Of a stretch of 64,000 nucleotides of DNA, positions 1-8,305 are shown one piece after another; position 1 is the first letter of the stretch, and each line of letters opens with the position of its first letter. The notes beneath the pieces are model-generated. The model saw nothing but the letters and a program-made list of their open reading frames with translations, was not told where the DNA came from and searched no databases. Where the stretch lies: positions 1 to 64,000 of the forward strand of contig JADZEF010000005.1 in the NCBI GenBank assembly GCA_020850695.1, written 5' to 3'. The position numbers and the translations under genes were made by a program. Origin of the DNA: Planctomycetaceae bacterium. GTDB taxonomy: Bacteria; Planctomycetota; Planctomycetia; Planctomycetales; Planctomycetaceae.

Positions 1-516
1 GGCTTTTTTGTGTTCCCACGCAAGCCCCGTGGAAAGCGCTCACGGCCCGGCGACGTTAATGGCCCACACCTTGACCACTGTCTGACTTGTTCCCGGCGGT
101 CTGACAGTTGACTGCGCAAGTCGATCAGCCCGCCACCAAGAATCGCGATGACGAGGTGAAGGCCGCAGCGATCATCCGCATGCGTGTCGGCCCAGGCCGG
201 AGCCGTTCACCGCTCCGACGCAACGTCCTTCTTCAGCAAGTTCCCCGTCGGAAAACACAGGGAACTTTTCTCAGTTTCTCGGGGATTGCCGCAGGCGTCC
301 TTGCGGCAGTGCCAGAGTCGCGCTCGCCGAAGATCGCACGCTTCGAAGCGTCCTCAGCAGGGACATCGGAAAGAGGACGCTGCCGATCACCGACAATCCG
401 CCACACTGGCGCAGGACTTGCATCCCTGGCCTCTCGCAACACGACAGCGCTCTTATTGCAGGTCGGCGATGAATGTCCGACCTCCCTTTGCCGTCAAACC
501 TTCCGGAGATCCAGCG
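1..516. other. Left-edge region without a convincing gene
   Basis: Open frames cross this stretch, but their translations are Arg/Ser-rich and show no signal peptide, domain or ribosome binding site. The only clear signal is the GGAG at 504-507 that serves the cytochrome gene starting at 517. The promoter of that gene presumably lies here, but no convincing -35/-10 pair was seen. Confidence 0.5.
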
Positions 517-1968
517 ATGCGCTCCCGCGCTAATCTCACCACACTGATGGCCGGTTCGGCGGTGGCGGCCGTGATCCTGCTCGGGATGAGAGGCTCCCTG
601 ACGGCTCAGGACGTGAAGCCCCCGACCCCCCGAAAGGGAGATGAGAGTCTCGTCAAAGGAGCACTCGTCAAGCGGCCCGTCGACTCGCCGTCGGAAGACG
701 CCTTCCGCAAGGCCCTCGAGAAGGACGAGGCGGAATTCGAAGCGAATCAGGCGGGACAGCGCGAACTCCTGGAAGATCGATACGATCTCGGCGATGACCC
801 GTCCGAGACGAAGATGTCCGGCGGCCGCAAGGCCGTCCAGAAGGGCGTTCGCGTCAAGCTCGGCGAAGGATGGACGTGGGAAAAGCTGGGAGAGACACCC
901 CCCGCCGAGATCCTCGCCCGCAAGGCCTTCCCCAAGGGGTTCCATCCTCTCCCGCACGTCAAGCACGTCACGGGAGGTCAGGTGTTTCCCAAGACGCAGA
1001 TCGACGCCATCGCCAAGGCAGAGAAGCGAGACCTCAAGCGCTTCGACGTCGACTTCGATCTGCCCGACCAATTTACGCCGGAGTTCCCGCCGCCGATCTT
1101 CCTGACGACGCGCCCCGACCTGGGAGACGTTTCCAACGGCGAAGTCCTGACGATCAAGAACTATTACCGTCTGCTCGACGGCAAGGTCACGCCGGTGCAG
1201 ATGGAGGGGATGCGGCTGCTCCTGACTCCCTTCCCACAGCAGCAGTTCAACCAGACCGAGGATCGCAAGACGAAGGAAGCCAGCCTCGGCGTCTCCTGCC
1301 TCGACTGCCATACGAACGGCCACACCAACGCGGCGTTCCATCTCAATCCCGACACGCGGCCGCAGCCCGCACGCTTTCGCCTCGACACCGTCAGCCTGCG
1401 CGGCGTGTTCAATCAGCGGATCCACGGATCGAAGCGGTCGCTTCGTTCCATCGAGGATTTCACCGAATTCGAGCAGCGGACCGCGTACTTCGATGGCGAC
1501 CAGGTGACGGCGGCCAAGAAAGGGGTCAATCTCCCCGACCGCGCCAGCCAGGTCGCCATGATGGCGCAGATGCAGAACATCCTCGACTTCCCCCCCGCTC
1601 CGAAGCTCGATGTCTTCGGACGCCTCAACGACAAGGCCAGCGACCTTGAGAAGAAGGGCGAGAAGCTCTTCTTCGGCAAGGCGACGTGTGCCGAGTGCCA
1701 TCCCGCCCCGCACTACACCGACAACCTGATGCACGACCTGCATCTCGAACGGTTCTACGAGCCGGGCATGGTCCGCGGACAGAACGACATCGCCGACGGA
1801 CCGATCAAGACCTTCACCCTGCGAGGCATCAAGGACTCGCCGCCGTATCACCACGACGGCCGGCTGCTGACGCTCGACGACACCGTCGAGTTCTTCAACC
1901 TGGTGCTGCAGCTCAAGCTCTCGTCCGAGGAAAAGCAGGCGCTCGTCGCGTTCCTGCATTGCCTGTAA
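517..1968 (+). CDS. Exported di-haem c-type cytochrome (cytochrome c peroxidase/MauG-like)
   Basis: The protein is 483 residues. A signal peptide (about residues 1-28, hydrophobic run TLMAGSAVAAVILLG) sends it to the periplasm. Two CxxCH haem-attachment motifs are visible: CLDCH at 261-265 and CAECH at 391-395. Two c-type haems about 130 residues apart resemble the bacterial di-haem peroxidase/MauG group, which takes electrons from small cytochromes to reduce peroxide or oxidise a partner. The substrate cannot be read from sequence. The frame is open upstream to 184, but the ATG at 517 has GGAG 9 bases before it and starts the signal peptide. No MauG substrate gene is adjacent. Confident for a di-haem cytochrome, less so for the reaction. 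Confidence 0.82.
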   Translation: MRSRANLTTLMAGSAVAAVILLGMRGSLTAQDVKPPTPRKGDESLVKGALVKRPVDSPSEDAFRKALEKDEAEFEANQAGQRELLEDRYDLGDDPSETKMSGGRKAVQKGVRVKLGEGWTWEKLGETPPAEILARKAFPKGFHPLPHVKHVTGGQVFPKTQIDAIAKAEKRDLKRFDVDFDLPDQFTPEFPPPIFLTTRPDLGDVSNGEVLTIKNYYRLLDGKVTPVQMEGMRLLLTPFPQQQFNQTEDRKTKEASLGVSCLDCHTNGHTNAAFHLNPDTRPQPARFRLDTVSLRGVFNQRIHGSKRSLRSIEDFTEFEQRTAYFDGDQVTAAKKGVNLPDRASQVAMMAQMQNILDFPPAPKLDVFGRLNDKASDLEKKGEKLFFGKATCAECHPAPHYTDNLMHDLHLERFYEPGMVRGQNDIADGPIKTFTLRGIKDSPPYHHDGRLLTLDDTVEFFNLVLQLKLSSEEKQALVAFLHCL

Positions 1969-2041
1969 TCGAAGGGAATCTCAACCGCCGGCGACCGGGT
2001 TGATATGCGTCGCCAACTAACGCCCGTCGAGGAGAAATGAA

Positions 2042-2194
2042 ATGGGTACGATCCTGCTCGTCATTCTGATCCTGTTACTTCTGGGTTCGGCGCCCGCCTG
2101 GCCATATAGCCGCGGTTGGGGTTATGGGCCGAGCGGCGGCATCGGCCTGCTGCTGGTGATTCTCATTGTCCTGATGCTGATGGGACGCATCTGA
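2042..2194 (+). CDS. DUF3309-type small hydrophobic protein
   Basis: A 50-residue protein. It has a hydrophobic N-terminus (MGTILLVILILLLLGSAPAW), a short aromatic/glycine segment (PYSRGWGYGPSGG) and a second hydrophobic helix (IGLLLVILIVLMLMGRI). This two-helix plan with a central W-G-Y-G-P-S-G-G is the DUF3309 pattern, a family of tiny membrane peptides common in environmental bacteria and often near stress genes. A strong GAGGAG at 2029-2034 precedes the ATG. It lies 73 bases after the cytochrome stop and could share its transcript. Function is unknown. Confidence 0.8.
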   Translation: MGTILLVILILLLLGSAPAWPYSRGWGYGPSGGIGLLLVILIVLMLMGRI

Positions 2195-2384
2195 CGAGCC
2201 GTGAACATTGATGACCAGTCCCGCGTCAGCCAGCGGACAGTCCTCGCGGTCCGAACGTCTGAAGCGACGATCTTTCGCGGCAGAGGTTCGGACCGAGGAC
2301 CGTGTCTGCGTCTTCTTCTCATGCATTCCATCATCCACAGGCCTGAGAGCCTGTGAGAACATGGATTTCCCACTGAGGTTTCTC

Positions 2385-3404
2385 ATGGCCAGTTTCACAC
2401 AGTTTGCGAGGATGAGCAGGTGGGCCGGGCGGAGTAGTCTTGTCGCCCTCCTGCTGTGTGGCGTCACCGGTTCGCTGTGGGCACAGGCGAAGGACCCCGT
2501 TTCCCCGCCGCCGAAGAAGGTTGTCCCGACGTCGAAGGACGACGTCCCGGCCGACCCGAATGATCCGCCGCCCAAGAAAATTCTGCCGACAAAACCGCGG
2601 CCGCAGCCCGACACGGAAATCGTTCCTCCGGTGAAGCACGGGTTGACGCTCGAGACGACGGCCGACGGAATTCTCGTGAAGAAAGTCGAGCCGGGCTCGG
2701 TCGGGGAACTGGCGGACATTCATCAGGGCGACCTGATCCTCCGCCTGGCGGGCAAGCAGGTGCTGACGCCGTTGGCGCTCGATCGGCGTCTGCATTCCTA
2801 TCGTGGTGGGACGAAGTTGGAACTCGCGGTCCTGCGGGATGCGAAGGAACGGCTTCTGTTCCTGACCCTCCCCAACGATCACGAGCCTGCTTTCCCCGAG
2901 AAACCGAGTGAAGCCCCCAAGAACATCACCATCGTCCAGCCGCCGGCCCGCGTGACGCGTCCCGTGGTCGCCGCGAAGACGGTCGACCTGGGATGGACGC
3001 TCCAGGTGAAAGATGGCCGCGTCTGGGTGGCGGACGTCGTTGACGGAGGCGTGGCCTCCGTCGCCGGCTTCCACAAGGGGGACATGCTGGTGAGCTTCGA
3101 CAAGACGCCGCTGACGTCGCTTGAAGCGGTCCAGCGCTCGCTCGCCGGTTACGAAGCCGGGTCCGTCGTCGCGGTGAGCGTCGATCGCAATGCTCGCGTG
3201 GTTCCCGTCAGTCTCACAATTCCCGGAACCAAGGTGGTTGCGGGTCGAACGACGACGGCGACCGCGACGGTCGTTCCCGCGGGTGAGGCGACCCTGGACG
3301 AACTGCTCCGCCGGCAACTCGTGCAGGAAGAACTTCTAACGAAGGTTCTCGCGGAACTCCAGGCGATCAACGCGGAGCTGAAAGCGCGCCGCGTCGTTCC
3401 ATAA
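2385..3404 (+). CDS. Exported protein with two PDZ domains
   Basis: 339 residues. A signal peptide (about 1-34, ending SLWAQA) is followed by a Pro/Lys-rich linker. Two PDZ-like domains follow, at roughly 85-160 (GLTLETTADGILVKKVEPGS... core) and 201-280 (LGWTLQVKDGRVWVADVVDG... core), then a C-terminal amphipathic helix (LDELLRRQLVQEELLTKVL) likely to form a coiled coil. No protease domain accompanies the PDZ repeats, so this looks like a periplasmic scaffold or adaptor rather than a DegP-type enzyme. The ATG at 2385 has GAGG 6 bases upstream. An in-frame ATG at 2361 is possible but would put extra residues before the signal peptide. The binding partner is unknown. Confidence 0.78.
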   Translation: MASFTQFARMSRWAGRSSLVALLLCGVTGSLWAQAKDPVSPPPKKVVPTSKDDVPADPNDPPPKKILPTKPRPQPDTEIVPPVKHGLTLETTADGILVKKVEPGSVGELADIHQGDLILRLAGKQVLTPLALDRRLHSYRGGTKLELAVLRDAKERLLFLTLPNDHEPAFPEKPSEAPKNITIVQPPARVTRPVVAAKTVDLGWTLQVKDGRVWVADVVDGGVASVAGFHKGDMLVSFDKTPLTSLEAVQRSLAGYEAGSVVAVSVDRNARVVPVSLTIPGTKVVAGRTTTATATVVPAGEATLDELLRRQLVQEELLTKVLAELQAINAELKARRVVP

Positions 3405-3454
3405 GTCTCGTGAAGCCGATGGAAGACAGGACAGACGTGAAGTCTCAGGGGGAG

Positions 3455-4981
3455 TCATCGAGCGTTTGACAGCTCGGTGGCTCCCGCTTCGCGTATGGCG
3501 ACCAGTAGCTCCGCCAGGTCGGCCTCCGTGGTGAGCGGATTGATAATTGTCACACGCAGCGCCGCCACACCGTCCTTGGCCGTCGGCACGATGTAGAAGC
3601 GGCCCGACTCAATGAGTCGCCTTCGCAGCATGAGTTGGAATCGTCCCAACTCCTCTGGGGGCGCTTCTCGCAGTCCTGCCGGCACGTGACGGAAGACCAC
3701 GATATTGCACTGCGGTTCGTGCAGCGGCTCGAAGTCCGGCGCGGCGACCAGCATCTCGTGAAAGCGGCGACCGAGTCCGAAAGTCAGATCGACGAGATCG
3801 GCGAAGAGTTGTGTCCCGAAGATCGACCACACCCCCCAAAGCCCATAGGCCGCAGCCCGCTTCGTGCACTCCACCGTCCGCAGCCCCAGATCGAAGTCGG
3901 CCAGGTCCGGCGTTGAGGGATCGAACAGGTACGGCGCATCCTGCTGGAAGGCCTCGTATCGATGGGCGCGGTTCCGATAGAAGACGAAGGCGCAGAGGGC
4001 CGGGACGAACATCATCTTGTGGGCATCGATGATGAAGCTGTCCGCGCGTTCGAGCCCCGCCAGAAGCCCGCGATGAGTGTCGCTGAACGCCGCCGCGCCG
4101 CCGTGTGCCGCATCGACATGCAGCCAGACTCCATGCCGCTGACAGACATCGGCCACGTCGTCGAGCGGGTCGAATGCGCCAATCGGTGTCGCACAGGCGC
4201 ATGCCGCCACAGCCACGATCGGATGCCCCTTGTGTTTCAGGTCGGAGAGCATGGCATCGAGTCTCTGCGGGTCGATGCGGCGGCGGTCGTCAAGTTCGGC
4301 CTTAATGACCTGACGCGTTCCCAGCCCCAGGATGCCGGCCGACCGCGCGAGGCAATAATGCGCCTCCGCGTGCACCACGAGCACCGGCGGCGGCCCTTCG
4401 CGACGAACACCCGCATCCCATGAATCCCCCAGGACGACGTTGCGAGCCGTCAGCAGCGCCGTCAGGTTCGCCAGTGATCCGCCATGCGTGACGTGCCCCG
4501 CAAACTCCCCCGCGCGGAGCCCCACCTGCATCCCCAACCGCTGGACGAGAGCCGTCTCGACCGCGGTTGCCCACGGTCCCATCTCGTAGATCGCCATCAC
4601 CTGATTCGTGATGGACGCCACCGCATCGAACAGCCCCGCGAGGGGAATGGAAGCGGGAACCTGGTGTCCTATGTAGTGCGGATGATGAAGATTCTGGCCG
4701 CGTTCGAGGATGGAACTGGCGAGTCGGGCGAATCGCTCCTGCGCTGTGACAAGGTCCGGGGGACCGGAGGCCCCGGCCTGGTCGCCACCCCGCAGAAACT
4801 CTTCCGCCGCCGCGACGTTCGGTGCCGGGGGATTCCAGTTGAGGACCTTCCCGTTTCCCGCCTGGATGCGAGTCAGATGCTCAACGACCAGTTCGATCGT
4901 CTTCCGGCCGGCGACGTCGAGAAGTCGTGGATCGTAGGCGGCCGTGATGCGTTGCCTGGCTGTGGCGAATGAGTCGGACAT
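3455..4981 (-). CDS. Pyridoxal-phosphate-dependent group II decarboxylase (aromatic/glutamate decarboxylase-like)
   Basis: 508 residues, fold type I PLP enzyme. The cofactor aspartate lies in WLHVDAAHGG (Asp near 290) and the Schiff-base lysine in IIDAHKMMF (Lys near 322), the hallmark of the group II decarboxylases acting on aromatic amino acids, glutamate, diaminobutyrate and others. HPHYIGHQVPASIPLAGL near residues 100-117 matches the conserved N-terminal substrate region. The substrate cannot be assigned. The frame extends to a TTG at 5110, but that codon sits inside the inverted repeat at 5103-5349, so the ATG at 4981 is preferred. Cytoplasmic; it stands alone, converging on the PDZ gene. 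Confidence 0.88.
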   Translation of the reverse strand: MSDSFATARQRITAAYDPRLLDVAGRKTIELVVEHLTRIQAGNGKVLNWNPPAPNVAAAEEFLRGGDQAGASGPPDLVTAQERFARLASSILERGQNLHHPHYIGHQVPASIPLAGLFDAVASITNQVMAIYEMGPWATAVETALVQRLGMQVGLRAGEFAGHVTHGGSLANLTALLTARNVVLGDSWDAGVRREGPPPVLVVHAEAHYCLARSAGILGLGTRQVIKAELDDRRRIDPQRLDAMLSDLKHKGHPIVAVAACACATPIGAFDPLDDVADVCQRHGVWLHVDAAHGGAAAFSDTHRGLLAGLERADSFIIDAHKMMFVPALCAFVFYRNRAHRYEAFQQDAPYLFDPSTPDLADFDLGLRTVECTKRAAAYGLWGVWSIFGTQLFADLVDLTFGLGRRFHEMLVAAPDFEPLHEPQCNIVVFRHVPAGLREAPPEELGRFQLMLRRRLIESGRFYIVPTAKDGVAALRVTIINPLTTEADLAELLVAIREAGATELSNAR

Positions 4982-5102
4982 GGGATCGATTTGCGAGAGC
5001 GGTGGGACGGCGAGTTCCGGCGGTCGTCGCCGATTCTCCTGTAGCAGATGCGCCGCGAGGCTGCACGGTTCAGTCGATCGCCGCGCAGTTCCAATCTGAA
5101 CG

Positions 5103-5349
5103 AAAGGCAATGAACGCAGAGATCGCTGAGGGAAGACGCAGAGGGGAGGGAGAATCGATCGATGGTGAGAACCGTCTGGAATGGATCGCTGATCCGGAAG
5201 GAATCAAAGTCAGAGCACGAAGTGACTCTCGTTGTTGCATTCGAAGCATCTTCAAGAACGCGATCGTTCATGCCAACTGTCTCTGAACGCTCGGAAACCT
5301 CTCCCAACCTCTGCGTCTTCCCTCTGCGACCTCTGCGTTCATTGCCTTT
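5103..5349. repeat. 247-bp inverted repeat with purine-rich 42-nt arms
   Basis: Arms at 5103-5144 and 5308-5349 are reverse complements with two mismatches. They are built of motifs such as ACGCAGAGG and GGGAAGACGCAGAGG. The 163-base interior codes for nothing convincing. The element lies in the 517-base gap between the decarboxylase start (4981) and the lipoprotein stop (5499), and no transposase is present. It belongs to the class of 130-240 bp intergenic palindromes seen across the window. Confidence 0.85.
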
Positions 5350-5398
5350 GACTGCATCAAGTCCGGATTGAGCGGAAACTGGCACGGTATTAAACGCA

Positions 5399-5439
5399 AA
5401 GACCGGTCGCTTTCCTTTGTGAGGAAGGCGACCGGTCTG
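5399..5439 (-). terminator. Hairpin terminator for the lipoprotein gene
   Basis: A long stem pairs AGACCGGTCGC plus TTCCT with AGGAA plus GCGACCGGTCT around a short loop (TTGTG). On the minus strand it is followed by a T-containing stretch (TTTGCG). It lies about 60 bases beyond the stop of the minus-strand gene at 5499. Confidence 0.75.
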
Positions 5440-5498
5440 TTGCTTGCCCGTGGGAACTTGGGCGGCTCACTCGTGAACGTGGCGGCCGACGGACGACG

Positions 5499-6083
5499 TC
5501 ATTTCGCCGCCGGGCCCGCACACCGGATCAGGTGGTCGTGGTCGATGTAGACCACATCTTGAACCTGGTCGGTGTGAGAGAACGGAATCGGCCAGTCGGA
5601 CCGGATGGTCTTCTCGAAGTAGACCGTGCACTTGTAGTGGCAGAAGTGGATCCGGGCGGGACCGACCATCGGATAGAACCGGCACTCGCCCAGGCGGTCG
5701 ACGATGGGTTCGACCACCATGCGGACGTTGTTGCGGCTGGTCTCGGCGATGAACGCGAGGCCGCCCGCGGTGTCGTCCGGCAGCGAGCGGATGACTTCAT
5801 CCGGCATGGGGGGGTCGAGACAGAACAGCGGCGCGTGTTCTCCCTCGACCGGATCGAGAATCGGCACCTTGTCGTACCGTTCTTCTTCCCAGTAGGTGTC
5901 TTCGATCAGCTGGCTGTAATACGGGCTGACCGGAATGAGCGGGGTGGTTTCCCAGAACTGTGCGAAGTTCAAGGCCACCACGATGAAGCCGCCGACCAGC
6001 GTGCAACCGCTGCTCGTCAGCGTCACGAGGCTGACGCCCGCCACCAGGGCCGCCGTCCGGAGCCATCTTGAAACTTTGACCAT
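5499..6083 (-). CDS. Predicted lipoprotein of unknown function
   Basis: 194 residues. The N-terminus MVKVSRWLRTAALVAGVSL leads to a lipobox (LTSSGC), so the mature protein should be lipid-anchored. The rest has regular charged and aromatic segments (SPYYSQLIEDTYWEEERYD, KCTVYFEKTIRSDWPI) and ends near YIDHDHLIRC. No known domain is recognised. The ATG at 6083 is chosen because the signal sequence begins there and AAGGGA lies about 12 bases upstream. The gene stands alone, with its own terminator at 5399-5439 and a palindromic repeat on each side. Confidence 0.7.
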   Translation of the reverse strand: MVKVSRWLRTAALVAGVSLVTLTSSGCTLVGGFIVVALNFAQFWETTPLIPVSPYYSQLIEDTYWEEERYDKVPILDPVEGEHAPLFCLDPPMPDEVIRSLPDDTAGGLAFIAETSRNNVRMVVEPIVDRLGECRFYPMVGPARIHFCHYKCTVYFEKTIRSDWPIPFSHTDQVQDVVYIDHDHLIRCAGPAAK

Positions 6084-6260
6084 GACCAGAATCCCTTGAG
6101 CATGTGCCGTCTGCACGGCACCCAGCCGTCGCAGCCGTCGTTCCCACTTGCTTTGCGGTTCCGTGCGGGAAACTCTTTCGAGTCCGGTTGCACGGATCAC
6201 ACCTTCTGTATCGAGTGTTCTGGCGGGGGGACTTGCATGAATTTTCCGAAGATTCGGTTT

Positions 6261-6497
6261 GTAGTGGGTAGTTGGTAGTGGGCAGTGGGTAGCCAGAGGA
6301 AGCCCGAACCCAGAAGAGGGCCAGCAATTGAGACTGATAGGGCCTCTGCAACCGCGTTGGCGTCTCCTGGCCGACGCAGCTGCGTTCCTGGCACGACTCT
6401 CACGGCTTTCTGGCCTCGTCGCCGCGCGACGTGCCGACTCAGCTTCACCCTGCCTCTTCCCTTCTGGCTACCCACTACCAACTATCCACTACCCACT
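6261..6497. repeat. 237-bp palindrome with degenerate heptamer arms
   Basis: The left arm begins with five 7-base units in register at 6261-6295: GTAGTGG, GTAGTTG, GTAGTGG, GCAGTGG, GTAGCCA. The right arm at 6461-6497 is the reverse complement in the same register with a few substitutions, ending CTTCTGGCTACCCAC on the plus strand. A perfect 12-bp palindrome, ACGCAGCTGCGT (6374-6385), sits at the exact centre. It occupies the 614-base gene-free gap 6084-6697, in which nothing else apart from the hairpin at 6640 was seen. The 7-base periodicity resembles the short tandemly repeated repetitive sequences of cyanobacteria. Confidence 0.85.
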
Positions 6498-6639
6498 CTG
6501 TTAAACCGCACCGCCTCCGGTGCGGGCAGGCCGCGCCGGAGGCGTCGTGTGCAGTTGCGAGTCTTCGTGTTGCCCGCGGTCGCTCGAGGTGAGCGATTCT
6601 CCGCACACCTGGGTTTCCCCAAATCAGGTCGCCCTGATG

Positions 6640-6681
6640 TGACCGCCAGAAAGCCGGATTGCTCCGGGTCCTGGCGGTTCG
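6640..6681 (-). terminator. Possible hairpin terminator after the BON-protein gene
   Basis: GACCGCCAG (6641-6649) pairs with CTGGCGGTTC (6671-6680), with an inner stem of CCGGA and TCCGG. It lies 17 bases beyond the stop of the minus-strand gene at 6698. No clear U-run follows, so it may be an imperfect or factor-assisted terminator. Confidence 0.45.
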
Positions 6682-6697
6682 AACGATCCGGAACCGA

Positions 6698-7918
6698 TTA
6701 CCAGTTCTTCGGGTTCATGAACCACCACCACTTGTCGGTCCGCGACCGGAAGTTGAGGTTCCAGTACCCGTCATCCCATTCGAGGGTCGCCGCACGCCAG
6801 CCGAGCGGAACCTGCGGGTACGGGTAGAACGGTCCGATGTACGGCCAGGCGCTCGCCGAGTACTGCTTCGGATAGCTCACGGCCGCGTAGTTCGGATAGG
6901 CCGCGTAGGTCGGCCAAGAGTTCTCGGGCAGGTACGGGTTGTCATAGATGCCCGGAGCCCCCGCCTGTCCCGGAGGACCGTAGCCACCCGGAGCGCCGGC
7001 CGGTCCCGGAGGACCGTATCCCGGCGGAACGCCCGGAGGGCCATATCCGCCACCCGGAGGACCGTATCCCGGCGGAACGCCAGGACCACCCGGCGGGACC
7101 GCGGCACCCGGGGCCGCAGGAGCCGCACCGTTCGGAGCAGCCGGGGCCGCGCCCGGTTCCTGGTAAGCGGTGTTGATGTACGGGCTCCGCGGCTTGCGGG
7201 TGGCGCGACCGGCCGGACGAGCCTCTTCCTCGTCATCCGCCGGAACGACCGCCAGACGGTTGTCGACCGCCTTGACGCCCGGAACAGACTTCGCCGCCTG
7301 TTCGGCCCGAGCCTTCAAAGCGGGCGAAGTGACTTCGCCGCCGAGAAGAGCCCGACCGTCCGTGTAGCGGACTTCGATCTTCTGACCGCCGACGCCCGCC
7401 GCCTGCAGACTGTCGGCCACCTTCTGGGCCATCTGCTGGTTGCTCGGCTTCGATGACGCCGGACGCGACTGCGTCGCCGCAATCGCCGCGCTGTCCGGCA
7501 GGTTCAGGCCGACCTGCTGGACGCCGCCGCGGCCACTGGCTTCATAGCCGGCCGGCTGCACCCGACCGCCGAAGGGCGTCTCATCCGCCTCGGCCATCAC
7601 TTCGAGCTGGTTCTGGACGCTGCGAACCCCTTCGACCGATTTGCAGGCCCGGGTCGCCGCTTCCTTCTGACGGCTGTCGGCAATCTTGCCGGTCAGCGTC
7701 GCCACGCCATTGATGTACCCGATCTCGATCTCGCGGCCTTCGAGGCGGGCCTGGCGGAGGGCCGCCGCGATGTCCTGGGCCACTGCATCATTGCTCCGGC
7801 GAGCCGAAGACGTCCCACCCGACTTGAACGGGTTGGCGTCAAACGGACCCGCAAGGGCCATTCCGGGGCAGGCGGCCATCAGGGCCACGCTCAGCACCCA
7901 GTTTCGACACTTGCGCAT
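6698..7918 (-). CDS. Exported protein with two BON domains and a Pro/Gly-rich spacer
   Basis: 406 residues. A signal peptide (1-24, ending GMALA) is followed by two BON domains at about 43-107 (ending VQNQLEV) and 160-226 (ending VDNRLAVV), the OsmY-type fold thought to bind lipid or membrane surfaces. A collagen-like low-complexity spacer follows at about 260-340, with repeats of GYGPPG and GAPG. A Trp/Tyr-rich C-terminal block ends in DGYWNLNFRSRTDKWWWF. That terminal block is compact and probably a separate small domain. The ATG at 7918 has GGAGGAG about 10 bases upstream. The likely role is in envelope integrity or stress. The spacer could stretch the BON pair away from the C-terminal domain. 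Confidence 0.85.
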   Translation of the reverse strand: MRKCRNWVLSVALMAACPGMALAGPFDANPFKSGGTSSARRSNDAVAQDIAAALRQARLEGREIEIGYINGVATLTGKIADSRQKEAATRACKSVEGVRSVQNQLEVMAEADETPFGGRVQPAGYEASGRGGVQQVGLNLPDSAAIAATQSRPASSKPSNQQMAQKVADSLQAAGVGGQKIEVRYTDGRALLGGEVTSPALKARAEQAAKSVPGVKAVDNRLAVVPADDEEEARPAGRATRKPRSPYINTAYQEPGAAPAAPNGAAPAAPGAAVPPGGPGVPPGYGPPGGGYGPPGVPPGYGPPGPAGAPGGYGPPGQAGAPGIYDNPYLPENSWPTYAAYPNYAAVSYPKQYSASAWPYIGPFYPYPQVPLGWRAATLEWDDGYWNLNFRSRTDKWWWFMNPKNW

Positions 7919-8124
7919 GACGAGAATCTCCTCCTTGAGTCCCATGCCAGGGAGCCTCATGAGCCGGGACTGCGCCCGACGACTCCCGAGGCCATTGCAG
8001 GCAACACGATGTCTATTTCATCGGGTCAGGATGGTCCGGTTATGCAGGTTATTCGGAATGTTTCTCGTGAATCGGGTCGCCGCAGGGATCGACAAGGGAA
8101 GACTGGGTAAATTCGGAAAACCAG

Positions 8125-8293
8125 TGAAAGCATTTGACGCGGAGATCGCAAAGGGGGTCCGCAAAGAAAGTCACTTTTCCTCGCTTTGGGTTCGTGAAAG
8201 ATAAGGAGCCCGGCGGCTTCTAATGCCACTTCTCTTTTCGATGCCTCCGCCCGCTTTGCAAGTCCTTTATGGACTCCGCGCCTTTGCTTCAGA
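8125..8293. repeat. Degenerate purine-rich inverted repeat (about 170 bp)
   Basis: The left arm around 8125-8166 contains GACGCGGAGATCGCAAAGG. The right arm, read on the minus strand from about 8293, contains GCAAAGGCGCGGAGTCC then AAAGG and GCAAAG. The match is clear only in blocks. The style resembles the arms at 5103-5349. It lies in the 387-base gap 7919-8305 upstream of the BON gene. No gene is supported there. Confidence 0.45.
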
Positions 8294-8305
8294 GTCTATC
8301 TGCAC

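Noticed and set aside
271-1959. A 562-residue minus-strand frame opposite the cytochrome gene
   Set aside because: It is the antisense shadow of a GC-rich gene with CxxCH motifs and a signal peptide on the plus strand. Its translation has no domain and poor start context.
6261-6497. Possible CRISPR array (tandem short units)
   Set aside because: Units are 7 bases with no spacers of constant length, and the second set is inverted. No cas genes are present.
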